From UMGS1370 sp046957575 (lineage in GTDB: Bacteria; Bacillota; Clostridia; Lachnospirales; Lachnospiraceae): a stretch of 64,000 bases of DNA. The translations under genes were made by a program, and so were the position numbers. A model generated the notes under the pieces. The model had not been told where the DNA came from. It was given only the letters and a program-made list of their open reading frames with translations, and searched no databases. Position 1 is the stretch's first letter. Every line of letters begins with the position of its first letter. The DNA is taken from positions 19,810-83,809 of the forward strand of contig JBKUOG010000014.1 of assembly GCA_046957575.1 (NCBI GenBank), given 5' to 3'. Positions 1-8,457 of this stretch are shown here, piece by piece.

Positions 1-2
1 TT

Positions 3-335
3 TTATATTATGATACTGCTATTGTTCCGTATCAAGGAAAACTGGTAAAAAGAATGCATGTACAGAAACAAGATGTAATCAATGAGTTGCTGACAGAATA
101 CCAGGCAAAAACTCCAGTTGATAAACAGGGTTTAGAGCTTTTATATAATAGAGCTGAGAGCCGGGGATATAAGCCTATGATGATTTATGTAGGGCTTAAG
201 ACAATGATCTGTAAGAATTATGTTCGTAGCAAATACATACCGCCGAATAATGATCCCATGTTAGAAGTTATACATGAACGTGTTTACATGGAAGACTTGG
301 AATTCTGCAGTCTATTTAGAAAGAAAGAGAGATAA
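3..335 (+). CDS. Hypothetical protein, C-terminal part (5' end outside window)
   Basis: The reading frame is open from the left edge, so an ATG at 54 is probably internal and the gene begins outside the window. About 110 residues are visible; they are soluble, with no signal peptide or membrane segment, and end in a basic tail. I do not recognise the family. It lies just upstream of another small gene and of an integrase on the same strand, so it is probably cargo or accessory DNA of the integrative element. The function is unknown. Confidence 0.5.
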   Translation, partial: LYYDTAIVPYQGKLVKRMHVQKQDVINELLTEYQAKTPVDKQGLELLYNRAESRGYKPMMIYVGLKTMICKNYVRSKYIPPNNDPMLEVIHERVYMEDLEFCSLFRKKER

Positions 336-339
336 CGCA

Positions 340-507
340 ATGAAATTAAATGGAATTGAATATCCGGTTATCGGAATGGTAAGATCGGAATTTCTGAGAA
401 AAGAGGTTCCTTTGTTGGATATTCCGATGATGTCAGACAAAAGATGGAATGAGCTGGCAAAGGAACAGAACGAAAAAAGAAAAGCCCTCAAATCATCCAA
501 CGAGTAG
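340..507 (+). CDS. Small hypothetical protein of integrative element
   Basis: A 55-residue protein. The ATG at 340 lies 4 bases after the previous stop and follows a purine-rich stretch (gaaagaaagagag). An in-frame start at 274 would overlap the preceding gene by about 60 bases and is less likely. The sequence is charged, has no cysteines, and carries a Lys/Arg-rich C-terminal helix. The position between an element gene and the integrase is where integrative elements often carry small accessory or excisionase-like genes. I see no clear winged-helix excisionase signature, so no function is assigned. Confidence 0.5.
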   Translation: MKLNGIEYPVIGMVRSEFLRKEVPLLDIPMMSDKRWNELAKEQNEKRKALKSSNE

Positions 508-597
508 ATAAATCAAAGGCTTTCCAGACTATAATAGTCCCTAGACAAGATATATTATAGCCTGGTAGCCTTCTTAAAGTCAAGAGGAGGAAATCAC

Positions 598-1755
598 ATG
601 GCAAAGAGAGGACAAGGCGAAGGAAGCATTTCTAAGCGCCCTGACGGTACCTGGTGGGCCCGGATCACGGTAGGCAAGACCCCAGATGGTAAACAGAAGC
701 GCAAAGCTTTTTATGGCAAAACCAGAAAGGAAGTTCAAGAAAAATTAACTACAGCACTCAATGACATCAACAATAACACTTATATAGAGCCGAGTAAAAT
801 GACTGTTGAACAATGGATGTATATATGGCTGCGTGATTATAAAAAATCATCTGTAAAGCCTAAAACCTATGCAGCCTATGAATCGCACGTCAAAAACCAT
901 ATTGCTCCGGAACTTGGAAAATATACTTTAGCTTCTCTCCGGAATGATATGGTACAGCGTTTTGTAAATAGTTTGGCAGATAAAGGCTTGAAATTCTTAA
1001 CCATTGAAAGAATCGTAGGAACACTCAAAACAGCATTGCTTCAGGCTGTAGATAATGATCTGATTGCCAAAAGTCCTGCATCAAGAATCAAAATGCCATT
1101 AAAGCAAGATCGTACACCACGAGTTCTCACGATTGAAGAACAGGAAAAGTTCATGGAGGCTGCCAAAGAACATCGTAATGGCGAAATATTTCTTCTGATT
1201 CTTGGGACCGGCTTGCGGATCGGCGAGGCCCTGGCGCTTACATGGAACGATATCGACTTTAAAGAGCACATTTTAAGCGTTAATCGTACCCAGATTGAAT
1301 ATTGTGAGCACATAGACGGTAAAACAGTCTATCATCGCGATTACAGCTCTCCCAAGACAAAAGCTGGAAAACGAACTATTCCCCTCATCCCAAGCTTGGT
1401 AGATATGCTCCTGAAACTTAAGGAAGAACGCGAGCAAGAAAAGAAGAAATTCAAAGAAGCGTATCAAGATAGCGGTTTAATATTTTGTAATTACTACGGA
1501 GTATCGCTTAATTATACGGCTATCCAGAAAAAAATTATAAGCATCTGTGTGAAAACAGGGCTTGAAGGTGTACACCCACATACGCTGCGTCACACATTTG
1601 CTACCAGAGGTTTAGAGAACGGCATTGATTTAAAGATTATGCAGGAACTCTTGGGACATTCCAGTATCAAGATGACTGCGGACTTGTACACTCATGTACT
1701 TCCGGAGACAAAGAAAAAATCCATAATGAAGTTAGCAGATACAATCAAAACATAA
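598..1755 (+). CDS. int: Tyrosine recombinase / integrase (Tn916-Int type)
   Basis: A site-specific recombinase of 385 residues that would catalyse integration and excision of the element to its left. Domain order is typical of the Tn916 family: an N-terminal AP2-like arm-site binding domain (about 1-55), a SAM-like core-binding domain (about 65-150), and the catalytic domain (about 170-380). The catalytic set is complete: R207 in GTGLRIGE, a candidate K253/K255 in the beta-hairpin, H328 and R331 in HTLRH, H354 in LGHSS, and nucleophile Y364 in LYTHV. The start follows AGAGGAGG with good spacing. It is the last element gene before the tRNA genes, a common position for an integrase next to its attachment site. 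The enzyme appears intact. Confidence 0.95.
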   Translation: MAKRGQGEGSISKRPDGTWWARITVGKTPDGKQKRKAFYGKTRKEVQEKLTTALNDINNNTYIEPSKMTVEQWMYIWLRDYKKSSVKPKTYAAYESHVKNHIAPELGKYTLASLRNDMVQRFVNSLADKGLKFLTIERIVGTLKTALLQAVDNDLIAKSPASRIKMPLKQDRTPRVLTIEEQEKFMEAAKEHRNGEIFLLILGTGLRIGEALALTWNDIDFKEHILSVNRTQIEYCEHIDGKTVYHRDYSSPKTKAGKRTIPLIPSLVDMLLKLKEEREQEKKKFKEAYQDSGLIFCNYYGVSLNYTAIQKKIISICVKTGLEGVHPHTLRHTFATRGLENGIDLKIMQELLGHSSIKMTADLYTHVLPETKKKSIMKLADTIKT

Positions 1756-1759
1756 TTTA

Positions 1760-1790
1760 CAAGGCATTCCAATTATCCGGAGTGCCTTTT
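1760..1790 (+). terminator. Terminator after integrase
   Basis: A 9-bp stem (1762-1770 with 1779-1787, one G-U pair) is followed by TTTTATTCT, directly after the integrase stop. Confidence 0.7.
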
Positions 1791-1798
1791 ATTCTGCC

Positions 1799-1937
1799 TT
1801 AGGTATATACCTACTTTTATACCTAAGAGAATAAAAAAGCATGAAATTATTGCAAGGTAATAGAAAAAATATGAAGTTAACAACCAAAAAATATTGAAAA
1901 CACGTACATTTAATACCTAATAAAGGTATTGAGGTAT
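1799..1937. repeat. Clustered TACCT/AGGTA repeats, possible integrase or excisionase arm sites
   Basis: A perfect 9-bp inverted repeat (TTAGGTATA at 1799-1807, TATACCTAA at 1818-1826) is followed about 90 bp later by ATACCTAA (1913-1920), GGTAT (1925-1929) and AGGTAT (1932-1937). Six copies of the same core in both orientations lie between the integrase and the tRNA-Leu gene. Arm-type and excisionase sites of this kind are usual at element ends. The assignment is inferred from position and repetition. Confidence 0.45.
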
Positions 1938-1955
1938 GGAGTATATAATATACAA

Positions 1956-1984
1956 AAAAAGCCCTGATTTTCTCAAGGCTTTTT
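1956..1984 (-). terminator. Terminator of the tRNA-Tyr/tRNA-Leu transcript
   Basis: On the minus strand, just 3' of tRNA-Leu, AAAAGCC pairs with GGCTTTT around a short loop, followed by a T-run. The sequence is nearly symmetrical, so it could also stop plus-strand transcription from the element. Confidence 0.65.
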
Positions 1985-1986
1985 CG

Positions 1987-2072
1987 TGCCGCAGACCGGA
2001 ATCGAACCGGTACGGGTATCACTACCCACAGGATTTTAAGTCCTGGGCGTCTGCCAGTTCCGCCACTACGGC
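1987..2072 (-). tRNA. tRNA-Leu (anticodon UAA)
   Basis: The minus strand folds as an 86-nt class II tRNA. The acceptor stem is GCCGTAG/CTGCGGC with discriminator A at 1987, the T-loop is GGTTCGATTCC, and the long variable arm GGGTAGTGATACCC is typical of leucine tRNAs. The anticodon loop CTTAAAA carries UAA. CCA is not encoded. Its 3' end faces the integrase, so this gene is the likely integration target. Confidence 0.95.
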
Positions 2073-2111
2073 AATTGGGTTGGGCTGGCGCTCCTTTTAC
2101 GAAAACGCCAA

Positions 2112-2193
2112 TGGATGGAGATGGATTCGAACCATCGAAGCGTGTCGCAACAGATTTACAGTCTGCCCCCTTTGGCCACTCGGGAATCCATCC
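2112..2193 (-). tRNA. tRNA-Tyr (anticodon GUA)
   Basis: The minus strand folds as an 82-nt class II tRNA. The acceptor stem is GGATGGA/TCCATCC with discriminator A, the anticodon loop CTGTAAA carries GUA, and a variable arm precedes GGTTCGAATCC. CCA is not encoded. It lies 39 bp upstream of tRNA-Leu on the same strand and is probably co-transcribed with it. Confidence 0.95.
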
Positions 2194-2213
2194 AAATGCT
2201 TTGACAAGCATTG

Positions 2214-2245
2214 ATTATATTATCATAACCCAGACAAAAAATCAA
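2214..2245 (-). promoter_or_regulatory. Probable promoter of the tRNA pair
   Basis: On the minus strand upstream of tRNA-Tyr a TATAAT box (2219-2214) is preceded by TTGATT about 19 bp upstream. The spacing is slightly long, so the -35 assignment is tentative. Confidence 0.4.
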
Positions 2246-2256
2246 GTATTTTTTGC

Positions 2257-4329
2257 TTAATAGAAATCTCCGGCTCTCGTAATAAACAAGGCGCTGCTGA
2301 CCTTGGGCATGGTAAGAGCCAGCTTCCCTTCTTTTACAGAAACCGGAAGAACGCCTGCGTTATATCCGACTTCTGTGCTCATCATAATCCGGCTCAATCC
2401 AGTATCATCCCCAATGCCCAGCTCCCACACAGGCACCTCTATGGAGCGCTCATGGCTGTCATTGTTTAACACAATCACACATTTATATTCTCCATCTATC
2501 CGGCCATAGGCAATCACCTGATAATCTGCCAAAAGCGGTTTTAATGCTCCTCGCTTCAGGGCTGGAATCTGATTGTGGATTCTTGTCATATAGCGGTGAT
2601 ACTCGATTAATTCTAAATTCTCATGACCCCAGGGATAGGTTCTCCGGCTATCCGGATCCGTAAATCCGCAGAGTCCCGCCTCATCTCCATAATAAATGGC
2701 AGGCGCTCCAGGCCAGGTCATCTGAACCATAACTGCTTCCCGCATCACTCCCAGGTTCACATCTTTTGACGCATCCTCCGGAGTCAGTTCTCCTATTCTC
2801 CCAGCCATGTGATTGGTTCTGGTCAGAAAGCGGGAATGGTCGTGATTGGAAAGTTCATTCATAGCCACCAAAAGAGAATTGGTCTGCATCCGGCTCATAT
2901 TATACATCATGGATGCAAAAAACTCTCTTCCATCTCCCAGCAGTTCCTCCCGGTATTCATCGCTGTGCTTTTCCATACCAGTTAAAAACCAAGTCAGCGG
3001 TTCCATAAACGCATCATAATTCATAACAGAATCCCACTGATCGCCTTGCAGCCAGCTGGAAGGATCTCCGTAATGTTCGGCTAAAATCAGCGCTTCCGGA
3101 TTGGCTTTCTTTACGGTCCTGCGGAATTTCTGCCAAAACCAGTGGTTATACTCTGCGCTGTGGCCCAGATCCGCTGCCACATCCAGACGCCATCCGTCTA
3201 CACAGTACGGCTCTGACACCCACTTTTTTGCAATATCTAATACATACTGCTCCAGCACAGGCGATCCCTCATAATTCAGCTTTGGAAGGGTATCGTGACC
3301 CCACCATCCGTCATAGCTTCCGTTATAAGGCCAATTCTCCGGCCGGTTTTCATTAAAGTGGAAAAATGTGTGATATGGACTGTCAAAAGACACATACGCA
3401 CCTGACTCATAGCTGCCCTCTCTCTCATAGATACGTTCCCTGTCCAGCCATTTGTTAAAGGAGCCGCAGTGGTTAAATACGCCGTCAATAATAACCCGCA
3501 TTCCTCTCCTGTGCATTTCCTTCACAAGCTGTAAAAACAAGGCGTCGCTGGCTTCCAGATTCTCTCTGGACGCTGTCCTGGCCACGTATTTTTCAGCATT
3601 TTCATTGCCTGTTCCGTCCGGCTCCACCAGACTTTTGCCATTCTCTATAATCACTCCAAAATGCGGATCAATGTGTTCATAGTCCTGAATATCATACTTA
3701 TGATTGGATGGAGAAACAAACAGGGGATTAAAATAAATTGCCGTCACGCCAAGACTCTGTATATAATTCAGCTTATCCAAAACGCCCTGCAGATCCCCTC
3801 CGTAAAACCGGCGCACATCCATTGGTTCGGGATTAGAATCCCACTCCTGTACCTGCCTGACCGGATGCCCGATATAGACGTATTCGTTGTCCACAACATC
3901 ATTGCCTCTGTTTCCATTGCAGAATCGGTCTACATAAATCTGGTACATCACTGCGCCCTTGGCCCATTCCGGTGTATGAAATCCTGGCGTAATGCAAAAC
4001 GCAAACTGCTCCCGGTTGTCCAGTGTTGCTCCCAGGCGGTTAAAATAACAGACCTCTCCATTATAAATAATCTGAAAGTAATAGCGGACCTGATCCTTTC
4101 CCACTTCAATGCTTCCGCTGTAGTAGTCAAACAAATCATCACTCTCTACTTTCGGTATCTCTTTTAATATATCTGCTCCATGAATTCCGATAAATACATG
4201 GCTGGCGTTTTGTTTTCCTGTTCGGAAGCGAAGCATTACACTGTCCCCAGGTTCCGGCTCCTCCGGTCTGCGGTAATCCCTCGTCTCAGAAGTAAAAAGC
4301 GCTTCTTTTATCAATTGATTGCTTTCCAT
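2257..4329 (-). CDS. GH13 alpha-glycosidase (neopullulanase/cyclomaltodextrinase-like)
   Basis: A cytoplasmic alpha-glucan hydrolase of 690 residues that probably cleaves maltodextrins or cyclodextrins after import; there is no signal peptide. An N-terminal beta domain of about 120 residues precedes the barrel, which starts near WAKGAVMYQIYVDRF (about 122). The conserved GH13 regions are present: DGVFNH (282-287), nucleophile D383 in GWRLDVA, acid/base E418 in ILAEHYGD, and N495-H496-D497 with the transition-state Asp497. A beta-sandwich C-domain ends the protein. Architecture and length fit GH13 neopullulanase-type enzymes. The exact substrate cannot be read from sequence. The start follows TGAGGTC at suitable spacing. 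It stands alone, upstream of the tRNA genes. Confidence 0.9.
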   Translation of the reverse strand: MESNQLIKEALFTSETRDYRRPEEPEPGDSVMLRFRTGKQNASHVFIGIHGADILKEIPKVESDDLFDYYSGSIEVGKDQVRYYFQIIYNGEVCYFNRLGATLDNREQFAFCITPGFHTPEWAKGAVMYQIYVDRFCNGNRGNDVVDNEYVYIGHPVRQVQEWDSNPEPMDVRRFYGGDLQGVLDKLNYIQSLGVTAIYFNPLFVSPSNHKYDIQDYEHIDPHFGVIIENGKSLVEPDGTGNENAEKYVARTASRENLEASDALFLQLVKEMHRRGMRVIIDGVFNHCGSFNKWLDRERIYEREGSYESGAYVSFDSPYHTFFHFNENRPENWPYNGSYDGWWGHDTLPKLNYEGSPVLEQYVLDIAKKWVSEPYCVDGWRLDVAADLGHSAEYNHWFWQKFRRTVKKANPEALILAEHYGDPSSWLQGDQWDSVMNYDAFMEPLTWFLTGMEKHSDEYREELLGDGREFFASMMYNMSRMQTNSLLVAMNELSNHDHSRFLTRTNHMAGRIGELTPEDASKDVNLGVMREAVMVQMTWPGAPAIYYGDEAGLCGFTDPDSRRTYPWGHENLELIEYHRYMTRIHNQIPALKRGALKPLLADYQVIAYGRIDGEYKCVIVLNNDSHERSIEVPVWELGIGDDTGLSRIMMSTEVGYNAGVLPVSVKEGKLALTMPKVSSALFITRAGDFY

Positions 4330-4376
4330 GCTTTGACCTCAAATATAAGTATTTCCATATCTCTGTTTTTGAAAGT

Positions 4377-4406
4377 AAAAAGGCCAGCGGGGTAGCTGGC
4401 CTTTTT
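4377..4406 (-). terminator. Terminator after ftsH (near-symmetrical)
   Basis: AAAAAGGCCAGC pairs with GCTGGCCTTTT across a short loop, giving a strong GC stem flanked by an A-run and a T-run. It lies about 150 bp beyond the ftsH stop and just upstream of the GH13 gene. The intervening 4407-4557 is AT-rich with a run of eight G and no gene. Confidence 0.8.
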
Positions 4407-4557
4407 AGGAGAAGGTATTTCGTTTCTTATGGGGTGTAGCAAAAACTATATAATGTATTGGGGGGGGTTACGTTTATTATAATAGCATACCCTCAGAAAA
4501 AAGTGTGCACAAACTTCAACTTTTTTCTAAATTATTTTTATACATTTTTTCCAAGAC

Positions 4558-6378
4558 TTACTCTCCTGCTGGCTGCATAGAAGAAAATAGAGCCTCAAAC
4601 TCTTCCTGACCAATCTTTTCCTTCTCAATCAAAAGCTTGCTGCAGGCGTGCAGAAACGCCTCATTTTCCATGACAATGGCTTTGGCCCTGGCATAGCATT
4701 CGTCAATGATCCGCTTTACCTCGCTGTCAATCACTGTAGCCACAGATTCCCCGTAACTCTTAGTATGAGCCAAATCGCGGCCGATAAAGACCTCTTCTTC
4801 ATCACTGCTGTAATTAATCATGCCGACTTTTTCAGACATACCGTACTGAGTGACCATGGCTCTGGCAATGGCTGTGGCCTGCTTAATGTCCTGAGATGCT
4901 CCTGCTGTAATGTCGTCAAAAACCAGTTCTTCCGCAATGCGGCCTCCCAGAGAAACCATAATATTTTCCAGCATCCGGCGCTTTGTCATATAAAGATCGT
5001 CCCGCTCCGGCAGCGGCATGGTATATCCCCCGGCTCCGTTTCCGGTAGGAATAATGGATACCGTATGAACCGGCCCCACTTCCGGAAGCAGATGGAACAA
5101 AATTGCATGGCCAGTCTCATGGTATGCTGTAATTTTTTTATCTTTTTCAGAAACCACTTTGCTCCTTTTTTCTGCACCAATGCCGATTTTAATAAATGCT
5201 CTGTCAATGTCTGACTGACGGATATAGTTTCTGTCATCTCTGGCAGCCAGAATCGCCGCCTCATTCATCAGGTTTTCCAGGTCCGCTCCGGTAAATCCGG
5301 AAGTGGTCTGTGCAACTCTGTGCAGATCCACATCATCCGCTAAAGGTTTTTCTTTTACATGAACATTTAAAATCTCTTCCCTGCCCTTTACATCCGGCCG
5401 GCCTACTACTACCTTCCGGTCAAACCGTCCGGGGCGCAGAATTGCCGGATCCAGAATATCTACCCGGTTGGTAGCTGCCAGAACTATGATTCCTTCGTTG
5501 ACCCCAAATCCGTCCATTTCTACTAACATCTGGTTTAAGGTCTGCTCCCTCTCATCATGACCTCCGCCCATACCGGTGCCTCGTCTTCTGGCAACTGCAT
5601 CAATCTCATCAATAAATACAATACAGGGAGAATTTTTCTTGGCGTTTTCAAATAAATCCCTGACGCGGGAAGCGCCTACGCCTACAAACATCTCTACGAA
5701 ATCAGATCCGGAAATGGAAAAAAACGGCACTCCGGCTTCTCCGGCCACCGCTTTTGCAAGCAGGGTCTTACCAGTACCTGGCGGGCCCTCTAAAAGCAGA
5801 CCTTTTGGAATTCTGGCGCCAAGAGCCGTATATTTTCTTGGGTTTTTGAGAAAATCCACTACCTCTTCTAACTCTTCTTTTTCCTCATCCAGTCCGGCCA
5901 CCATCTCAAAATTAACCTTGTTGTCCCGGCTCATCCTGGCCCTGCTCTTGCCGAAATTCATCATTTTGGCATTGCTGCCCCCGGATGCTGCCCTCATATT
6001 CATGATATTAAAAATCACCATGATGACAACGGCTGACAATATTACGGGAAGGAAAATAGAGAGAATATAATTTTCCTGAGGGACATCAAACAGGATATAA
6101 TCAATCCCCCTGGATTTCAACTGGTTCTGAGCCTCTACTACATCTGATACATAGACAGAACTAATCCCTCCTCCCGGATAGTGCAGTTCTACTTTTCCGG
6201 TAGGGGCGGCCTCATTCTGTTTCACCCAGACCTGTTCATAATTTCCTGCTTCCAAAGCCTGATAATATTCCTGTTCGCTTAACGCATCATTATTGCGGCC
6301 AAACAGCGTTGTCGCCACAATGATCATAAGCACAACGCTTAAGATTAGCCCAAATCCTCTAAACTGCTGCTGTTTCAA
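4558..6378 (-). CDS. ftsH: ATP-dependent zinc metalloprotease FtsH
   Basis: A membrane-anchored AAA+ protease that degrades membrane and regulatory proteins. It has an N-terminal membrane segment (about 9-27), an extracytoplasmic loop, and a second membrane segment (about 104-126). The AAA module carries Walker A GPPGTGKT (198-205), Walker B IVFIDEID (253-260) and the pore motif FVGVGA. The M41 peptidase domain has zinc site HETGH (420-424) with third ligand Asp497 in ASQDIKQ. At 606 residues it is full length for the family. It lies 12 bp downstream of hpt, the usual order tilS-hpt-ftsH in Bacillota, so it is probably co-transcribed. Confidence 0.97.
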   Translation of the reverse strand: MKQQQFRGFGLILSVVLMIIVATTLFGRNNDALSEQEYYQALEAGNYEQVWVKQNEAAPTGKVELHYPGGGISSVYVSDVVEAQNQLKSRGIDYILFDVPQENYILSIFLPVILSAVVIMVIFNIMNMRAASGGSNAKMMNFGKSRARMSRDNKVNFEMVAGLDEEKEELEEVVDFLKNPRKYTALGARIPKGLLLEGPPGTGKTLLAKAVAGEAGVPFFSISGSDFVEMFVGVGASRVRDLFENAKKNSPCIVFIDEIDAVARRRGTGMGGGHDEREQTLNQMLVEMDGFGVNEGIIVLAATNRVDILDPAILRPGRFDRKVVVGRPDVKGREEILNVHVKEKPLADDVDLHRVAQTTSGFTGADLENLMNEAAILAARDDRNYIRQSDIDRAFIKIGIGAEKRSKVVSEKDKKITAYHETGHAILFHLLPEVGPVHTVSIIPTGNGAGGYTMPLPERDDLYMTKRRMLENIMVSLGGRIAEELVFDDITAGASQDIKQATAIARAMVTQYGMSEKVGMINYSSDEEEVFIGRDLAHTKSYGESVATVIDSEVKRIIDECYARAKAIVMENEAFLHACSKLLIEKEKIGQEEFEALFSSMQPAGE

Positions 6379-6390
6379 AGAACTGCCTCC

Positions 6391-6921
6391 TTACTGTCCT
6401 AGTTCTACTACTCCGATGTACGGCAAATTCCGGTATTTCTGATCATAATCCAAACCATAGCCTACTACAAATTCATCTGGTATGGTAAAGCAGGTGTAAT
6501 CTACCTTTACCTGTTTCTTTACGCGGCGTTCCGGCTTATCTAACAGTGTGCACAGCTTAATCTCATTGGGTTGTCTCTTGTGCAGAATCTCTATTAAATA
6601 TGCAAGAGTCCGGCCGGAGTCAATAATATCTTCTACTATTAGGACATTCTTTCCCTCTAGTGGTTCATCTAAGTCTTTTACAATCTTTACAATCCCGCTG
6701 GACTCTGTACCGCTTCCATAACTGGATACAGACATAAAGTCCATACTTACCGGCATTGTAAGACGTTTTGCCAGTTCACAGGTAAAAAATACGCCTCCCT
6801 TTAAAATGCAGATCAGATGAAGGTGTTTTCCAGCATAATCTGCATTAATCTGAGCTGCAACTTCACTGATTCTTGCATTTACTTCCTCTTCTGATAATAA
6901 AATGCGGATTTTATCTTCCAT
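6391..6921 (-). CDS. hpt: Hypoxanthine phosphoribosyltransferase
   Basis: A purine salvage enzyme that makes IMP or GMP from hypoxanthine or guanine and PRPP. It is 176 residues, typical for the family. The PRPP-binding loop VEDIIDSGRT lies at 96-105, and the substrate loop and flexible-loop Ser-Tyr pair (SVSSYGSG) are present. It overlaps the end of tilS by 11 bp and precedes ftsH, the conserved arrangement in Bacillota. Confidence 0.96.
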   Translation of the reverse strand: MEDKIRILLSEEEVNARISEVAAQINADYAGKHLHLICILKGGVFFTCELAKRLTMPVSMDFMSVSSYGSGTESSGIVKIVKDLDEPLEGKNVLIVEDIIDSGRTLAYLIEILHKRQPNEIKLCTLLDKPERRVKKQVKVDYTCFTIPDEFVVGYGLDYDQKYRNLPYIGVVELGQ

Positions 6922-8338
6922 GATTTTCTCCTCCGTTTACTCTTACTTGAAGTATCGCTGTCGTCTCCGGGCCTATTTTATAGTATTCACTAATCCGAAA
7001 TCCAATGATCCACAGAATATGGTTTCCATCCGCCAGCAGATAAATAGAATCCCTTTGTGCTGCCGGAATTTTTTCGTCAATCATATAAGCCTTTACACTT
7101 TTTCTGCCACCGCCTTTTAAGGTGATGTAATCACCGGTTCTTCTGGTGCGCACAGACAGCCTATTTTTTATTTTATCATAGTCAAACCATTTCGTATACT
7201 GGTTTTTAGGAAATTCCTGGTTTTCCTTGCCTTGCCCTGAAAATACTGTCATTTCCAGGGAGGGACAAAGAGAATTTTGTTTTGAATTGTCCTCTTGGCT
7301 GCCTTCCTGCAGCACTTTGCTTTTTTGTTCTATCCGAACCCCTTCATATTCCCTTACAGCACAAATTCCGCCTGGCAGATCGGCTTTTCTGCCAACCGCC
7401 CCTTCCAGCAAATCCGACAGCATCCCGACATGGCTGGAAGATAAATCTTTTCTGCTCCCAACAGTATCAGCCAGCACTTCTCCCAGCACATAGCTTTGCA
7501 CAATCTCCTGCTCCTGTAAAAGACTGTCTGGCACCAATCCCTTATCCCCCTCCATATGGGAATCGATCCAGTTCTTTGCTGTATCCGAAAGAAACTCGTG
7601 AGCCTGGCGGATTTTCTCCCCTGCCTGGCAGATGTGTCTGCCGGCTTTGGGATTAATTTCTGCTTCCATTGCTGGTAAAATTATATGGCGCATCCGGTTT
7701 CTGGTATAGTCATTGGACTGATTGGTAGAATCCTCACAATATGTCAAACTCTGTTCTTTTAAATAGGTAAGGATCTCCTGTCTGGAAACGCCAAGCAAAG
7801 GCCGGATAATCCTGTCTCTTACCGGCCGGATTCCGCCAAGTCCTGCCAGGCCGGAGCCCCGGCACAGATTGTAAAGTATGGTTTCCGCACTGTCGTCTCC
7901 ATGATGGGCTGTCGCAAGTTTCACAGCGCCCCCTTCGGCCTTGTTTTCCGGCTTCCCGTCCAGTTCTTTTTCCTGCTCCATCTCCCAGGCAATAGCTTCC
8001 TGCTCCAGCAGCCGATACCGGAGAATCCTGCCAGCTTCTTCTTCTGAAACAGAATGCTCTTTTGCATATCCCTTTACATCCGCAAAAAGCACTGTACAGG
8101 GGACAGAAAATGTCCGGCAAAGCTGTTCTGTAAAAGCCGCATCTCTATCTGCTTCCTGTCCCCGCAGTCCATGGTGTACGTGAACTGCCCGCAGGCGCAG
8201 AAAATACTCTTCACGCAACCGGACCAGCAGGTGAAGGAGACATACAGAATCCGCTCCGCCCGATACTGCAGCAATAATTCTGTCATTGGGTTTTATCATA
8301 TTATATGTCTGTATGTATGTTTCTACTGTATTTTTCAT
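6911..8338 (-). CDS. tilS: tRNA(Ile)-lysidine synthase
   Basis: This enzyme attaches lysine to C34 of tRNA-Ile2 (CAU anticodon), so that it decodes AUA. It has 475 residues. The N-terminal ATP-pyrophosphatase domain carries the PP-loop SGGADS (26-31), and HHGDDSAET is the conserved second motif. A C-terminal TilS domain rich in basic residues follows, including GGGRKSVKAYMID. The gene lies between spoIIE and hpt as in other Bacillota. Confidence 0.95.
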   Translation of the reverse strand: MKNTVETYIQTYNMIKPNDRIIAAVSGGADSVCLLHLLVRLREEYFLRLRAVHVHHGLRGQEADRDAAFTEQLCRTFSVPCTVLFADVKGYAKEHSVSEEEAGRILRYRLLEQEAIAWEMEQEKELDGKPENKAEGGAVKLATAHHGDDSAETILYNLCRGSGLAGLGGIRPVRDRIIRPLLGVSRQEILTYLKEQSLTYCEDSTNQSNDYTRNRMRHIILPAMEAEINPKAGRHICQAGEKIRQAHEFLSDTAKNWIDSHMEGDKGLVPDSLLQEQEIVQSYVLGEVLADTVGSRKDLSSSHVGMLSDLLEGAVGRKADLPGGICAVREYEGVRIEQKSKVLQEGSQEDNSKQNSLCPSLEMTVFSGQGKENQEFPKNQYTKWFDYDKIKNRLSVRTRRTGDYITLKGGGRKSVKAYMIDEKIPAAQRDSIYLLADGNHILWIIGFRISEYYKIGPETTAILQVRVNGGENHGR

Positions 8339-8375
8339 TCTTTCCTCACAGTCTTTACTGGCTGCTATTTTTTGT

Positions 8376-8456
8376 AACAGTTCAGCCTTGCAAAGATTCA
8401 GACAGGAAAATGCGTTGAAAGCTTGTTTTCATAAGAGTTTTCCTGGCTGAACTGTT
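8376..8456. repeat. Nested inverted repeat between spoIIE and tilS
   Basis: A perfect 12-bp inverted repeat (AACAGTTCAGCC at 8376-8387 and its complement at 8445-8456) encloses a second one (CAGGAAAA / TTTTCCTG). It starts 2 bp beyond the spoIIE stop. The minus side lacks a T-run, while the plus side is followed by TATTTTTT. It may stabilise the spoIIE mRNA end or terminate plus-strand transcription. Confidence 0.5.
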
Positions 8457-8457
8457 C

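Noticed and set aside
1789..2211. 140-residue open frame on the minus strand
   Set aside because: It runs through both tRNA genes and the terminator; the amino acid sequence is a by-product of tRNA and spacer DNA.
3661..4167. 168-residue plus-strand frame inside the GH13 gene
   Set aside because: It is antisense to a gene with all catalytic motifs intact and has no ribosome binding site or recognisable domain.
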